Of a DNA stretch of 64,000 bases, positions 45,327-54,239 are shown one piece after another. Source of the stretch: Betaproteobacteria bacterium SCGC AG-212-J23 (lineage in GTDB: Bacteria; Pseudomonadota; Gammaproteobacteria; Burkholderiales; SG8-39); NCBI GenBank assembly GCA_001644455.1, contig LSTF01000001.1:21099-85098 (forward strand), read 5' to 3'. Each line of letters opens with the position of its first letter. Within the stretch, counting starts at the first letter, position 1. The notes beneath the pieces are model-generated. The model saw nothing but the letters and a program-made list of their open reading frames with translations, was not told the DNA's origin and searched no databases. Position numbers and translations under genes: made by a program.

Positions 45327-46301
45327 ATGGATCGCAAGATCGGCCTTGAGGAACATTTCGCCATCCCCGACACGCTGAACGACTCGAAGGGGTTCCTCGG
45401 CGACCATGTCTGGCCGGAGCTGGAGAAGCGCCTCCTCGACATGCAGGAGTACCGGCTGTCGCAGATGGACAAGCACGGCATGCAGATGATGATCCTGTCG
45501 CTGAATGCACCCGCGATCCAGGCGATCCCGGACGTGAAAAAGGCCACAGAAACGGCGCGAAAAGCGAACGACTTTCTCGCCGCGGAGGTGAAGAAGCGCC
45601 CGGATCGCTTCCAGGCCTTCGCCGCGCTCGCCATGCAGGACCCCGACGCCGCGACCCGCGAGCTGGTGCGTTGCGTGAAGGACCTGGGCTTCCGCGGCGC
45701 CCTCGTGAACGGATTCTCTTCGATCGAAAAGGAATCCATGGTCTATCTCGACGACCGCCGTTACCAGGGATTCTGGGCCGAGTGCGACAAGCTCGGCGTT
45801 CCCTTCTATCTCCACCCGCGCAACCCGCTGCCGAGCGCTTCGCAGATCTACGAAGGCCATCCCTGGCTGCTCGGCCCGACCTGGGCGTTCGGCCAGGAGA
45901 CCGCGGTGCATGCGCTGCGCCTGATGGCCTCGGGACTCTTCGACCGCCACCCGAAGCTGCAGATCGTCCTCGGCCACCTCGGCGAAGGCCTGCCCTACAG
46001 CATCTGGCGGGTCGACAACCGCAATGCCTGGACCAAGGCGCCGCCGCGCTACCCGGCGAAGAAGAAGCTCGGCGATTACTTCCGCGACAACTTCCACCTC
46101 ACCGTGTCGGGCAACTTCCGCACCCAGACGCTGATCGACGCGATCCTCGAGGTCGGCTCGGACCGCATCCTGTTTTCCACCGACTGGCCGTTCGAGAACG
46201 TCGACCATGCCGCCGACTGGTTCGACGCCTGCCCGATCAGCGAGGCCGACCGGCTGAAGATCGGCCGCACCAACGCCGAGCGGCTGTTCAAGCTACTCTA
46301 G
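45327..46301 (+). CDS. Amidohydrolase-family gamma-resorcylate (2,6-dihydroxybenzoate) decarboxylase-like protein
   Basis: IGLEEHFAIPDTLNDSKGF..LSLNAPAIQAIPD..FYLHPRNPLPSASQIYEGHPWLLGPTWAFGQETAVHALRLMASGLFD...VSGNFRTQTLIDAILEVGSDRILFSTDWPFENVDHAADWF. Confidence 0.88.
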   Translation: MDRKIGLEEHFAIPDTLNDSKGFLGDHVWPELEKRLLDMQEYRLSQMDKHGMQMMILSLNAPAIQAIPDVKKATETARKANDFLAAEVKKRPDRFQAFAALAMQDPDAATRELVRCVKDLGFRGALVNGFSSIEKESMVYLDDRRYQGFWAECDKLGVPFYLHPRNPLPSASQIYEGHPWLLGPTWAFGQETAVHALRLMASGLFDRHPKLQIVLGHLGEGLPYSIWRVDNRNAWTKAPPRYPAKKKLGDYFRDNFHLTVSGNFRTQTLIDAILEVGSDRILFSTDWPFENVDHAADWFDACPISEADRLKIGRTNAERLFKLL

Positions 46302-47516
46302 GAATTTCGCGGCAGGAACCTCGCGGCTGAACTGCGGGCCGCTGATGAACTGCTGCGGGTCGTAAGTCCAGAACTGCGACACCTCGGGGTAGGTGGCGAT
46401 GGTGGTGTTCACCAGCTGGCCATCCTTCTTCTCCACCTTGCGGATGTAGATGTTGAGGATCGGCTTGCCGTGCTCGCCAAGCCGGATCGGGCCCATCGGC
46501 CCGTGCTCGAGCTTCACTTCATGCAGCGCACGGATGAAGGCCGGCTTGTCCTCGAACTTTCCCTTGACGCGCTTCAGCGCTTCCTCGAGCCACAGGCCTG
46601 CGGTATAGGTGCCGGCGGTGTAGAACCCAGGCGTCGCCTTGTATTCGCGCTGGATCGACTCGACGAAGCGCTTGTTATCGGCGGTGTTGCGATCGACTGT
46701 GTACCAGCTTGCCGAGTAGACGCCGAGCGCCTCGTCGCCCATGTTCTTGAGGATCCCCTCGTCGACGAAGGTCGGGTTGCCGAAGAGCGGCAGCTTCAGC
46801 CCGTACTCCTTGTAGGCGCGCAGGAAGCGCAGCGGGTTCGAGCCGGCGAAGCCGGCGTAGACGCCGTCGACGTTGGTCTTCAGCTGGCCGATGAACGAGC
46901 CGTAGTCCGGCACGTTGAGCGGCGGCCAGAGCTTCTGGATCACGCGCCCGCCGGCGTCCTCGAACACCTTGTGGAAGCCGGCCGCGCCCTCGTGGCCGTA
47001 GGTGAAGTCGTCGGCGATCATCGCCACCCGCTTCATGCCGAGCTTCTTCGCCGCGTAGTCGCCCAGCGCGTACATCGGCTGCGCCGCGGTGCCGTAGACG
47101 TGGATCACGTATTCGCTCTTCTTCTGCTGCGCGAGGTCGTTCTGCGCCGCCGAGGTCGGCGTGATGAGCGGCGTCTTCGAGGTCAGCATGTACTCGTCGA
47201 TCGCCAGGGCCTCGAAGGTGGCGAGCGGGCCGATCACCACCGCCACCCGGTCGCGCTCGACCAGCTCCTGGGTCTTGGTCTTGGCCTGCGCGGGCTGGCC
47301 GGCGGTGTCGGCGAAGATGATCTCGACCTTGCGGCCGGCGAGGGTGTTGTTGCGCTCCTTGAGCAGCAGGTTGATGCCTTCTTCCATCTGCCGGCCGCCG
47401 GCGGCGAGCGGACCTGTCCGCACCGTCAGGAAGCCGATGCGCAGGGGCTCCTGCGCCTGGGTCTGTTGCACCGCGGAGAAGAACAAGGCAAGCGCAGCGA
47501 AAGCGAAGCGAACCAT
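46293..47516 (-). CDS. ABC transporter substrate-binding protein (branched-chain amino acid type)
   Basis: EPLRIGFLTVRTGPLAAGGRQMEEGINLLLKERNNTLAGRKVEIIFADTAGQPAQAKTKTQELVERDRV; signal peptide. Confidence 0.9.
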   Translation of the reverse strand: MVRFAFAALALFFSAVQQTQAQEPLRIGFLTVRTGPLAAGGRQMEEGINLLLKERNNTLAGRKVEIIFADTAGQPAQAKTKTQELVERDRVAVVIGPLATFEALAIDEYMLTSKTPLITPTSAAQNDLAQQKKSEYVIHVYGTAAQPMYALGDYAAKKLGMKRVAMIADDFTYGHEGAAGFHKVFEDAGGRVIQKLWPPLNVPDYGSFIGQLKTNVDGVYAGFAGSNPLRFLRAYKEYGLKLPLFGNPTFVDEGILKNMGDEALGVYSASWYTVDRNTADNKRFVESIQREYKATPGFYTAGTYTAGLWLEEALKRVKGKFEDKPAFIRALHEVKLEHGPMGPIRLGEHGKPILNIYIRKVEKKDGQLVNTTIATYPEVSQFWTYDPQQFISGPQFSREVPAAKFLE

Positions 47517-47568
47517 GGTTATTTACTCCCTCCTCTTGTGAGTACCATAGCAGAACAGAGGAGAAACC

Positions 47569-48264
47569 ATGAGATTCCATTGGCTCGCAGCTCTCGTTGG
47601 CCTGCATGCGTCCGGAGCGCTCGCCCAGGCTCCCGCAACCCCGCCGCCGCCGGTTCCCGCCGACGTGAGTCCGCTCTACGTCGTCACGTACGTCGAGCTC
47701 AAGCCCACGGCGCGTAGCGACGGCACCGCGGTCCTGAAGTCCTGGCGCGATGCGCAGCGCAAGGCCGAAGGCAACCTGCGCGCCGAAATCGTCCACCACA
47801 CGACCCGGCCCGGGCAGTTCGTCGTCATCGCCGCCTGGCAGAACAAGGCGGCGTTCGACGCTCACGCGGCCGCAGGGCAGTCGTTCCGCGACAAGCTCCA
47901 GGAACTGCGCAATGCGCCCGCCGATGACCGGTTCCACAACGCGCTCTCGGTCGGCAAGCTCGAGGCGGCACGCGGTGCGCTCGTGGTCGTCACGCACGTC
48001 GACGTGATCCCGCCCCGCCGCGAGGACGCGGTCGTGGCGCTCAAGGCGCTGGGCGAGGCGAACCGCGCTGCGGACGGAAACGTGCGCTACGAGGTGGTGC
48101 AGCAGACCAACCGGCCGAACCACTTCACCGTGGTCGAGACCTGGCGCTCGCGCCAGGCGTACGACGCGAACAGCATGTCCGCGCATCAGCGCGAGTTCCG
48201 CGACAAGCTGGCGCAGATGACCGGGGCACTGTACGACGAGCGCCTGTACGAAAGCATCGACTAG
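47569..48264 (+). CDS. Exported tandem antibiotic-biosynthesis-monooxygenase (ABM)-like domain protein
   Basis: Signal peptide; two related modules: YVVTYVELKPTARSDG...FVVIAAWQNKAAFDAH and LVVVTHVDVIPPRREDA...FTVVETWRSRQAYDAN. Confidence 0.75.
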   Translation: MRFHWLAALVGLHASGALAQAPATPPPPVPADVSPLYVVTYVELKPTARSDGTAVLKSWRDAQRKAEGNLRAEIVHHTTRPGQFVVIAAWQNKAAFDAHAAAGQSFRDKLQELRNAPADDRFHNALSVGKLEAARGALVVVTHVDVIPPRREDAVVALKALGEANRAADGNVRYEVVQQTNRPNHFTVVETWRSRQAYDANSMSAHQREFRDKLAQMTGALYDERLYESID

Positions 48265-48276
48265 CCGAGGCAAGCC

Positions 48277-50133
48277 ATGGACAACGAAGCCCGCCGTTCC
48301 TTCCTGAAGGGCGCGGCGGCGATCGGCAGCACGCTCGCCGCCAATAGCGTCGTCGCCCAGTCCTCCGGCGCTGAAAAAGAGAAGAAGAGCAAGGCGGCCG
48401 GCGTGGCCAAGACCATCGCCCGGCCGGGCTCGGACTTCATGGTCGACGTGATCCGCTCGCTCGGCATCGACTACATCGCTTCCAACCCGGCGTCGAGCTT
48501 CCGCTCGCTGCACGAGTCGATCGTCAACTACGGCGGCAACCGCAAGCCGGAGTTCATCACCTGCATGCACGAGGAATCGTCGGTGGCGATCGCCCACGGC
48601 TACTACAAGGCCGCGGGCAAGCCGATGGCGATGCTCGCCCACGGCTCGGTCGGCATCCAGCACGCGGCGATGGCGGTCTATAACGCCTGGTGCGATCGCG
48701 TGCCGGTGGTGCTGATGGGCGGCAATTTCATGGACGCGGCGCAGCGCCGGCCGGGCGTGGAATGGGCGCATTGCTCGCAGAACCCGGCCGCGCTCTTGCG
48801 CGACTACATCAAGTGGGACGACCAGCCGGCGTCGCTGCAGCATTTCGCCGAGTCGACGGTGCGCGCCTACAAGATGGCGATGACCCCGCCGATGGAGCCG
48901 GTGATGATCGTCGCCGACGGCATGCTGCAGGAGGAGCCGATCGAGGACGAGAAGGGCCTGTCGATCCCGAAGCTCGCCCTCTCCGCGCCGCCGCAGGGCG
49001 AGTCGGGGGCCGTGCGCGAGGCGGCAAAAATACTTTCATCTCATGAAAATGTCGTGATCATCTGCGAGCGGGTGGCGCGCAACCAGGAGGGCGTGAAGCT
49101 GATGGTCGAGCTCGCCGAGGCGCTGAACGCGCCGGTGGTGGATCTCCTCGGCCGCATGAACTTCCCCACCACGCACTACCTCTGCCGCTCGAGCGACGGG
49201 CGGGCGCTGGTGCGCGACGCCGACGCGATCCTGTTCCTCGAGGTCGCCGATCCCTGGGGCCAGCTGAACAGCATCAGCGACCCGCACCACGAATACCGGC
49301 GCGTCGCCAAGGCGGACGTGAAGACCGTCCACGTCACGCTCGCCGACCAGCTGATGAAGTCGAACTACCAGGACATGCAGCGCTTCTGCCCGGTCGACAT
49401 CTCGATCAGCGCCGACTGCCAGGCGACCCTTCCGTCTTTGATCGAAGCCATCCGGAAAATTGGCAACCCGAAATTCGGAAAGACCGAAGCGCTGCGCAAG
49501 GAATACCTGCAGATGAAGGCGCGCACGCGCGAGGCGGCGGCGCTCGCCTGGGACGCGAGCCCGGTCTCCACCGCGCGCCTGCACGCCGAGCTGTGGAACG
49601 TGCTGAAGAACGAGAACTGGTGCCTCGCCGAGTCGCGCAACGGCTCATGGGCCGCGCGCCTCTGGCCGGCGACGCAGCACCACAACTTCCTCGGCCAGTC
49701 GGGCGGCGCGGGCGTCGGCTACATCGCGCCGGCGGCGGTCGGCGCGGCGCTCGCCAACAAGGACAAGGGCATCGTCACCGCGGTGGTGCAGCCCGACGGC
49801 GACCTGATGTACGCCCCCGGCGTGCTCTGGACCGCGGCGCACCACCGGATTCCGCTCCTCTCGGTGATGCACAACAACCGCGCCTACCACCAGGAAGTGA
49901 TGCACCTGCAGAAGATGGCCGGCCTGCACAACCGGCGCATGGACACGGCGCGCATCGGCACCGCCATCGAGGACCCGAACATCGACTACGCCAAGCTCGC
50001 CCAGGCGCAGGGCGTCTGGGCCGAGGGACCGATCACCGATCCGGCGAAGATCGGCCCGGCGCTGCAGCGCGCGCTCGCGGTGGTGAAGAAAGGCGAGCCG
50101 GCGCTGGTCGACGTGGTGACACAGGGGCGCTGA
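48277..50133 (+). CDS. Thiamine diphosphate-dependent enzyme (acetolactate synthase/benzoylformate decarboxylase family) with Tat signal
   Basis: MDNEARRSFLKGAAAIGSTLAANSVVAQ Tat signal; catalytic-Glu segment CMHEESSVAIAHGYYKAAGKP; ThDP segment QPDGDLMYAPGVLWTAAHHRIPLLSVMHNN. Confidence 0.9.
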   Translation: MDNEARRSFLKGAAAIGSTLAANSVVAQSSGAEKEKKSKAAGVAKTIARPGSDFMVDVIRSLGIDYIASNPASSFRSLHESIVNYGGNRKPEFITCMHEESSVAIAHGYYKAAGKPMAMLAHGSVGIQHAAMAVYNAWCDRVPVVLMGGNFMDAAQRRPGVEWAHCSQNPAALLRDYIKWDDQPASLQHFAESTVRAYKMAMTPPMEPVMIVADGMLQEEPIEDEKGLSIPKLALSAPPQGESGAVREAAKILSSHENVVIICERVARNQEGVKLMVELAEALNAPVVDLLGRMNFPTTHYLCRSSDGRALVRDADAILFLEVADPWGQLNSISDPHHEYRRVAKADVKTVHVTLADQLMKSNYQDMQRFCPVDISISADCQATLPSLIEAIRKIGNPKFGKTEALRKEYLQMKARTREAAALAWDASPVSTARLHAELWNVLKNENWCLAESRNGSWAARLWPATQHHNFLGQSGGAGVGYIAPAAVGAALANKDKGIVTAVVQPDGDLMYAPGVLWTAAHHRIPLLSVMHNNRAYHQEVMHLQKMAGLHNRRMDTARIGTAIEDPNIDYAKLAQAQGVWAEGPITDPAKIGPALQRALAVVKKGEPALVDVVTQGR

Positions 50134-50134
50134 C

Positions 50135-50464
50135 ATGAAATGGGTTTTCGTCCTGTTCGTCGGCACTGCTTTTTCGCAAGACGGCGACGTGAAGCGCGGC
50201 CAGGCCGCATTCCTGAAATATCAGTGCTACACCTGCCATGGAACGGTCGGGCAGGGCGCTGAGCGCGGCGCGGGGCCGAAGCTCGCGCCCAACCCTTTTC
50301 CGTGGGCGGGATTCCAGTTCCAGGTGCGCACGCCGCGGCAGGACATGCCGGCGTACCGCCGGGAACATTTGCCCGACCAGGACCTTGCAGATATTTACGC
50401 TTACGTGCGCTCCATCAAGCCGTCGCCGTCGGCGAGCGCGATTCCCCTGTTGAAAATCGACTGA
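50135..50464 (+). CDS. Small c-type cytochrome, exported
   Basis: Signal-like N-terminus; CYTCHG haem-binding motif; single possible distal Met region RQDMPAYRREHLPDQDLADIYAYVRSI. Confidence 0.92.
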   Translation: MKWVFVLFVGTAFSQDGDVKRGQAAFLKYQCYTCHGTVGQGAERGAGPKLAPNPFPWAGFQFQVRTPRQDMPAYRREHLPDQDLADIYAYVRSIKPSPSASAIPLLKID

Positions 50465-50507
50465 TCTGACAGATCCTCACGGCGGCGCCCGCGGCTTTCG
50501 CTAGGGT

Positions 50508-50864
50508 GTGGCCGTGGGCTACCGGATCGAATACGCAGTGCGCGGCGGCACGATGCAGGCCCGGGTTTCGGGCAAATCCTCGCTCGGCCACGCGACGCGC
50601 ATCGCGCGCGACATCGCCGAGGAAGCGGCGCGCCGCGCCGTGCGCGACCTGCTCATCGACGTGCGCGGCCTGATGGATCGCGTCGGCACGCTCGGCACCC
50701 TCGCGCTGGGCGCCTGCAGCTCCGCGCCGCGCGTGGCGCTGGTCGACACCAGCGACAACCAGCGCTTCCACATCCTCTCCGAGGGCCTCGCCCGCAGCCG
50801 CGGCTACGCGCTGCGCTGCTTCCACGACCGCGCCTCCGCTATGGCGTGGTTGCTGGAGCGGTAA
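50508..50864 (+). CDS. Hypothetical STAS/SpoIIAA-like protein
   Basis: YRIEYAVRGGTMQARVSGKSSLGHATRIARDIAEEAARRAVRDLLIDVRGLMDRVGTLGTL; GTG start. Confidence 0.5.
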   Translation: MAVGYRIEYAVRGGTMQARVSGKSSLGHATRIARDIAEEAARRAVRDLLIDVRGLMDRVGTLGTLALGACSSAPRVALVDTSDNQRFHILSEGLARSRGYALRCFHDRASAMAWLLER

Positions 50865-51447
50865 GGTCCCGCATCCGCTTCGCGCCGGCGTAGTAGAGCA
50901 GCATCGCCGCGATCTGCACCACGTGGTACAGGTCGTTGTGGTTGAAGTATTCGTGCAGCGCCACCCGCCCGGCCTGAATGCCCGCCGCAATCAGCGACAC
51001 CGCCACGCCGCCGAGGATCCAGCGCGTCGCCGGGTTGTCGAGCCTGAAGAGATGTAGCGCCGCGACCGCGAGCATGGCCGACGCCGTGTCGGCGACGACG
51101 AAGATGAACGCGTCGTGGCCGAGCATCCACGCTTCGTAGGACACGAGCTTCAGCGCCGCGACGACGAGCAGCACGCGGCGCACGCTGCCGGAGGTCGTGG
51201 CGTACGCGCTGCCGGCGAGCATGCCGAAGCTCGCGACGCCGACCGACAGCACCGTCGGCTTCCAGAGCCACTCCCAGCGAAAGCCGTGATACGTGCCACC
51301 GAGCAATGCGCCGAGCGCGAGGGCGACGAACGCCAGCGTCCAGAAGCGGCAAGAAACCGTGGGATTTTTCCTGAGTCGAAAAGCCAGGCAGGCGGTTACG
51401 CCGGCCAGCGCGTAATCCGTGAGCAGTGTGACGGGCTCAGCTACCAA
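50839..51447 (-). CDS. Multi-spanning membrane protein of unknown function
   Basis: Several hydrophobic segments: FWTLAFVALALGALLGGTYHG, VLSVGVASFGMLAGSAYA, etc. Confidence 0.75.
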   Translation of the reverse strand: MVAEPVTLLTDYALAGVTACLAFRLRKNPTVSCRFWTLAFVALALGALLGGTYHGFRWEWLWKPTVLSVGVASFGMLAGSAYATTSGSVRRVLLVVAALKLVSYEAWMLGHDAFIFVVADTASAMLAVAALHLFRLDNPATRWILGGVAVSLIAAGIQAGRVALHEYFNHNDLYHVVQIAAMLLYYAGAKRMRDLTAPATTP

Positions 51448-52942
51448 AATACATTCGGCGGTAGTGGCGGTACCAGTCGCTCTGGAAGAGCTCTTCCTTG
51501 TCGTACTTGCGCTTGAGCTGCAGGAATTCGCGGAACTGCGGATAGCAGACGTCGATCTGCTGGCGCAGCGCGTGGCGGTGGTAGGTGAGGTAGTAGCTGC
51601 CGCCGTGCTTGATGCCGATGTTGATCAGGCGGCGGAAGGCGTCGCCGGCGCGGATCGAGCCGCGCGTCGAATGCTCGACGTGCAAATTGAAGATCACGCA
51701 GGCGTAGGGTTTCCTCGCCCACGGCAGGAAGCTCTCGAAGTCCTGCTCGATCAGGCGGATGGTGCCGTAGATGATCTCGACCTGGTCGCGCTTCACGTAC
51801 TCGCGCACGTCGGCCATGAACGGCTCGAGCGCGTCGCGGTCGCAGTAGATCTCGGCGATCACCTCGCTCGCGCGATTGGTCGCGGCGTAGCGCTTCTCGA
51901 GCTCGCGGTGGTAGTTGTCGGGGTAGACGCTCATCTGCGCCTCGTCGGACCAGTACACCTGGCCGTTGGTCGACTGGTAGAACGAGGCGTAGCGCTTGAA
52001 GGCGCCGGTCTTGTCGGTGTGCGCGAGGTAGAGCAGGTCCACCCAGTCGCGCTCGCTCATCGCTTTCTTCACCGGTGTGAGCGGCGTGTCGTCGGCGACC
52101 GGCCGGTAGCAGGAGAACACGCCCTTGCGCAGGAAGTCCTCGGAGCGGTCGTCGATCGCGTACTGGAAGTCGCCGAACGTGAAGCCGTCGCGCACGCGCT
52201 CGCCGAAGGCGCTGATCAGGCCGGCGATGTCGCGCACCTCGACCACGCGCTCCAGCTTGCGCCGCGGCACGAGGCGCAGCGTCACCGAGTAGACGAAGCC
52301 GAACAGCCCGTAGCCGCCGATCGCCAGCTTGAACAGCTCCGGGTTCTGCGCGCGGCTGCAGGTGAGCAGTTGCCCCTGCGCGTTGACCAGCTTGAAGGAC
52401 TCGATGTCGCCGATGAAGGGCGGCAGGGTCAGGCCGCGGCCGTGGATGTTGGACGAGAGCGAGCCGCCGATGGTGACGCGGTCGACGCCGGTCTGCTTCT
52501 GCGAGAAGGTCCAGTGCTGCGGCAGGCCGCGCTGCACCGTGCTGAGGTGCTCGAGCAGTTGCGGCCACATCATCCCGGACTCGACCTCGATCAGGCCGCG
52601 CTCGGTGTCGAAGGCGAGGACCTTGGAGAGCTTGCGCGTGTCGATCATCACGCCGTCCTGCGCGAACGGCTGCCCGCCCATCGAGTGGCGGCCGCCGGCG
52701 ATGCAGACGCCGCGCTCCTCCTCGCGCGCCTGCGCGAAGGCCTTGGCGACGTCGTCGAGGTTTTCCGGGCGGGCGATGGCGAAGACGCGCGCCGAGCTGA
52801 GCTGGCCGTGGACGTCGTTGACCAGGATCGTGCCCGGCGCCGCCTTGGTCGCCGCCTTGGGCGCCTGGGCGAGCTGCGCGAAGGAAGCGTTGGGCGCGGC
52901 GGCGGCGAGCCCCGCCGCCTTCAGGAACGTGCGTCTTCTCAG
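51437..52942 (-). CDS. FAD-binding (PCMH/FAD_binding_4) oxidoreductase with Tat signal; proposed CTG start
   Basis: From CTG 52942: LRRRTFLKAAGLAAAAPNASFAQ...GTILVNDVHGQLSSARVFAIARPENLDDVAKAFAQAREEERGVCIAGGRHSMGGQPFAQDG. In-frame TAG lies just upstream; first ATG is 52681, inside the FAD-binding domain. Confidence 0.8.
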   Translation of the reverse strand: MRRRTFLKAAGLAAAAPNASFAQLAQAPKAATKAAPGTILVNDVHGQLSSARVFAIARPENLDDVAKAFAQAREEERGVCIAGGRHSMGGQPFAQDGVMIDTRKLSKVLAFDTERGLIEVESGMMWPQLLEHLSTVQRGLPQHWTFSQKQTGVDRVTIGGSLSSNIHGRGLTLPPFIGDIESFKLVNAQGQLLTCSRAQNPELFKLAIGGYGLFGFVYSVTLRLVPRRKLERVVEVRDIAGLISAFGERVRDGFTFGDFQYAIDDRSEDFLRKGVFSCYRPVADDTPLTPVKKAMSERDWVDLLYLAHTDKTGAFKRYASFYQSTNGQVYWSDEAQMSVYPDNYHRELEKRYAATNRASEVIAEIYCDRDALEPFMADVREYVKRDQVEIIYGTIRLIEQDFESFLPWARKPYACVIFNLHVEHSTRGSIRAGDAFRRLINIGIKHGGSYYLTYHRHALRQQIDVCYPQFREFLQLKRKYDKEELFQSDWYRHYRRMYFGS

Positions 52943-52978
52943 ATTCTTCTCCTCGGACGGCTAAAGTAACATGCCGCC

Positions 52979-53776
52979 ATGCCCGCCGCCGAGATCCAGT
53001 ACACCGTCGACACGGGCGAGAAGCTGGTCAACGAGACCTTCGGTCCGAACAACATTCGCCGCCGCTCGAGCGGCGCGCAGGAAGCGAAGAAAGTCACGAT
53101 CGCCGACGGCCGCGCGCTCGCCGGCGAACTGTCGCTCGATCGTCAAGGCTTCGTGCTCGTGCGCCATGCCACCGCGATGCGCGACTTCTTCGACGCCGCC
53201 GAGCTCAAGAATGTGTACACCCCCGAGGTCGAGCGGCTGGTGCGCGAGCTTTCCGGCGCGACGCGAGCGGTGATGTTCGACCATACGCTGCGCTCGGGCG
53301 ACGAGGCCGAGCGCGAGGCGCGCCTGATCCGCGAGCCGGTGCTCAACGCCCACAACGACTACACCGAATGGTCGGGGCCGCAGCGCGTGCGGGATCTGCT
53401 TCCCGACGAAGCGGAAAGTCTCCTGAAAAAGCGCTTCGCGATCATCCAGGTCTGGCGGGCGATCAACCAGCCGATCCGCGCCAACCCGCTGGCGCTGGTC
53501 GACGCGCGCAGCGTCGCGGCGGAGGATCTGCTGATCTCGGAACGGCGCTACCCGAACCGGGTGGGGCAGACCTATCGCCTCAAATACAACCCGGCGCACC
53601 GCTGGTTCTACTTCCCGAAACTGGCGCGCGACGAGGCGATCGTCTTCAAGGTGTTCGACTCGGCGACCGACGGCCGGGCGCGCTTCACGCCGCACACCTC
53701 GTTCGCCGATCCGGCGACGCCGAGGGACGCGCCGCCGCGGCAGAGCATCGAGGCGCGGGCATTGGCGTTTTTCTAG
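52979..53776 (+). CDS. CmcJ/NvfI-family putative oxidoreductase
   Basis: RSGDEAEREARLIREPVLNAHNDYTEWSGPQRVRDLLP...AIIQVWRAINQPIRANPLALVDARS...HRWFYFPKLARDEAIVFKVFDSATDGRARFTPHTSFADP. Confidence 0.8.
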   Translation: MPAAEIQYTVDTGEKLVNETFGPNNIRRRSSGAQEAKKVTIADGRALAGELSLDRQGFVLVRHATAMRDFFDAAELKNVYTPEVERLVRELSGATRAVMFDHTLRSGDEAEREARLIREPVLNAHNDYTEWSGPQRVRDLLPDEAESLLKKRFAIIQVWRAINQPIRANPLALVDARSVAAEDLLISERRYPNRVGQTYRLKYNPAHRWFYFPKLARDEAIVFKVFDSATDGRARFTPHTSFADPATPRDAPPRQSIEARALAFF

Positions 53777-53777
53777 G

Positions 53778-54239
53778 ATGCAGCTGACGCCGCACTTCAC
53801 GCTGGAAGAGTTGTGCTTCAGCCAGGAAGCGGCTCGCGCAGGCATCGACAACACGCCTTCCGGCGAGGTGACCGCCAACCTGCTGCGCCTGGCGAAGATG
53901 CTGGAGAAGGTGCGCGCGCTGCTGAAGCATCCCCTCCACATCAGCAGCGGCTTTCGCTGCGCGGCGCTCAACGCCCGCGTCGGCGGCTCGAAGACCAGCG
54001 CGCACCTGGAGGGAAGGGCCGCCGACTTCATCTGCCCGGCGTTCGGCACGCCCTACGTGGTGGCGAGGAAGATCGCCGGCACGCGCCTGGGATACGACCA
54101 GATGATCCACGAGTACGGCCGCTGGGTGCACCTCGCCGTGCCGCGCGCGAACGAGCGCGCCGATCGCGAGCTGCTGACGATCTTTGAGCCGGGGAAATAC
54201 CTGGCGGGACTAACGCAGCTGAACGAAGGGCGCGCCTAG
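53778..54239 (+). CDS. Peptidase M15-family protein
   Basis: MQLTPHFTLEELCFSQEAARAGIDNTP...HISSGFRCAALNARVGGSKTSAHLEGRAADF...WVHLAV. Confidence 0.85.
   Translation: MQLTPHFTLEELCFSQEAARAGIDNTPSGEVTANLLRLAKMLEKVRALLKHPLHISSGFRCAALNARVGGSKTSAHLEGRAADFICPAFGTPYVVARKIAGTRLGYDQMIHEYGRWVHLAVPRANERADRELLTIFEPGKYLAGLTQLNEGRA

Noticed and set aside
47517-47568. TCCTC...GAGGA inverted repeat between divergent genes as an operator
   Set aside because: Explained by the two opposing Shine-Dalgarno sequences of the divergent genes.
46675-48843. 722-aa minus-strand ORF and other very long antisense ORFs (329-1378, 3692-4762, 11907-13229, 39793-40932)
   Set aside because: They lie opposite well-supported genes, show Arg/Ala/Gly-rich or low-complexity shadow translations typical of high-GC DNA, and lack recognisable domains.
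53778-54239. M15 peptidase as evidence of a prophage (endolysin-like)
   Set aside because: No other phage genes, att-like repeats or integrase nearby; isolated M15 proteins are common in chromosomes.
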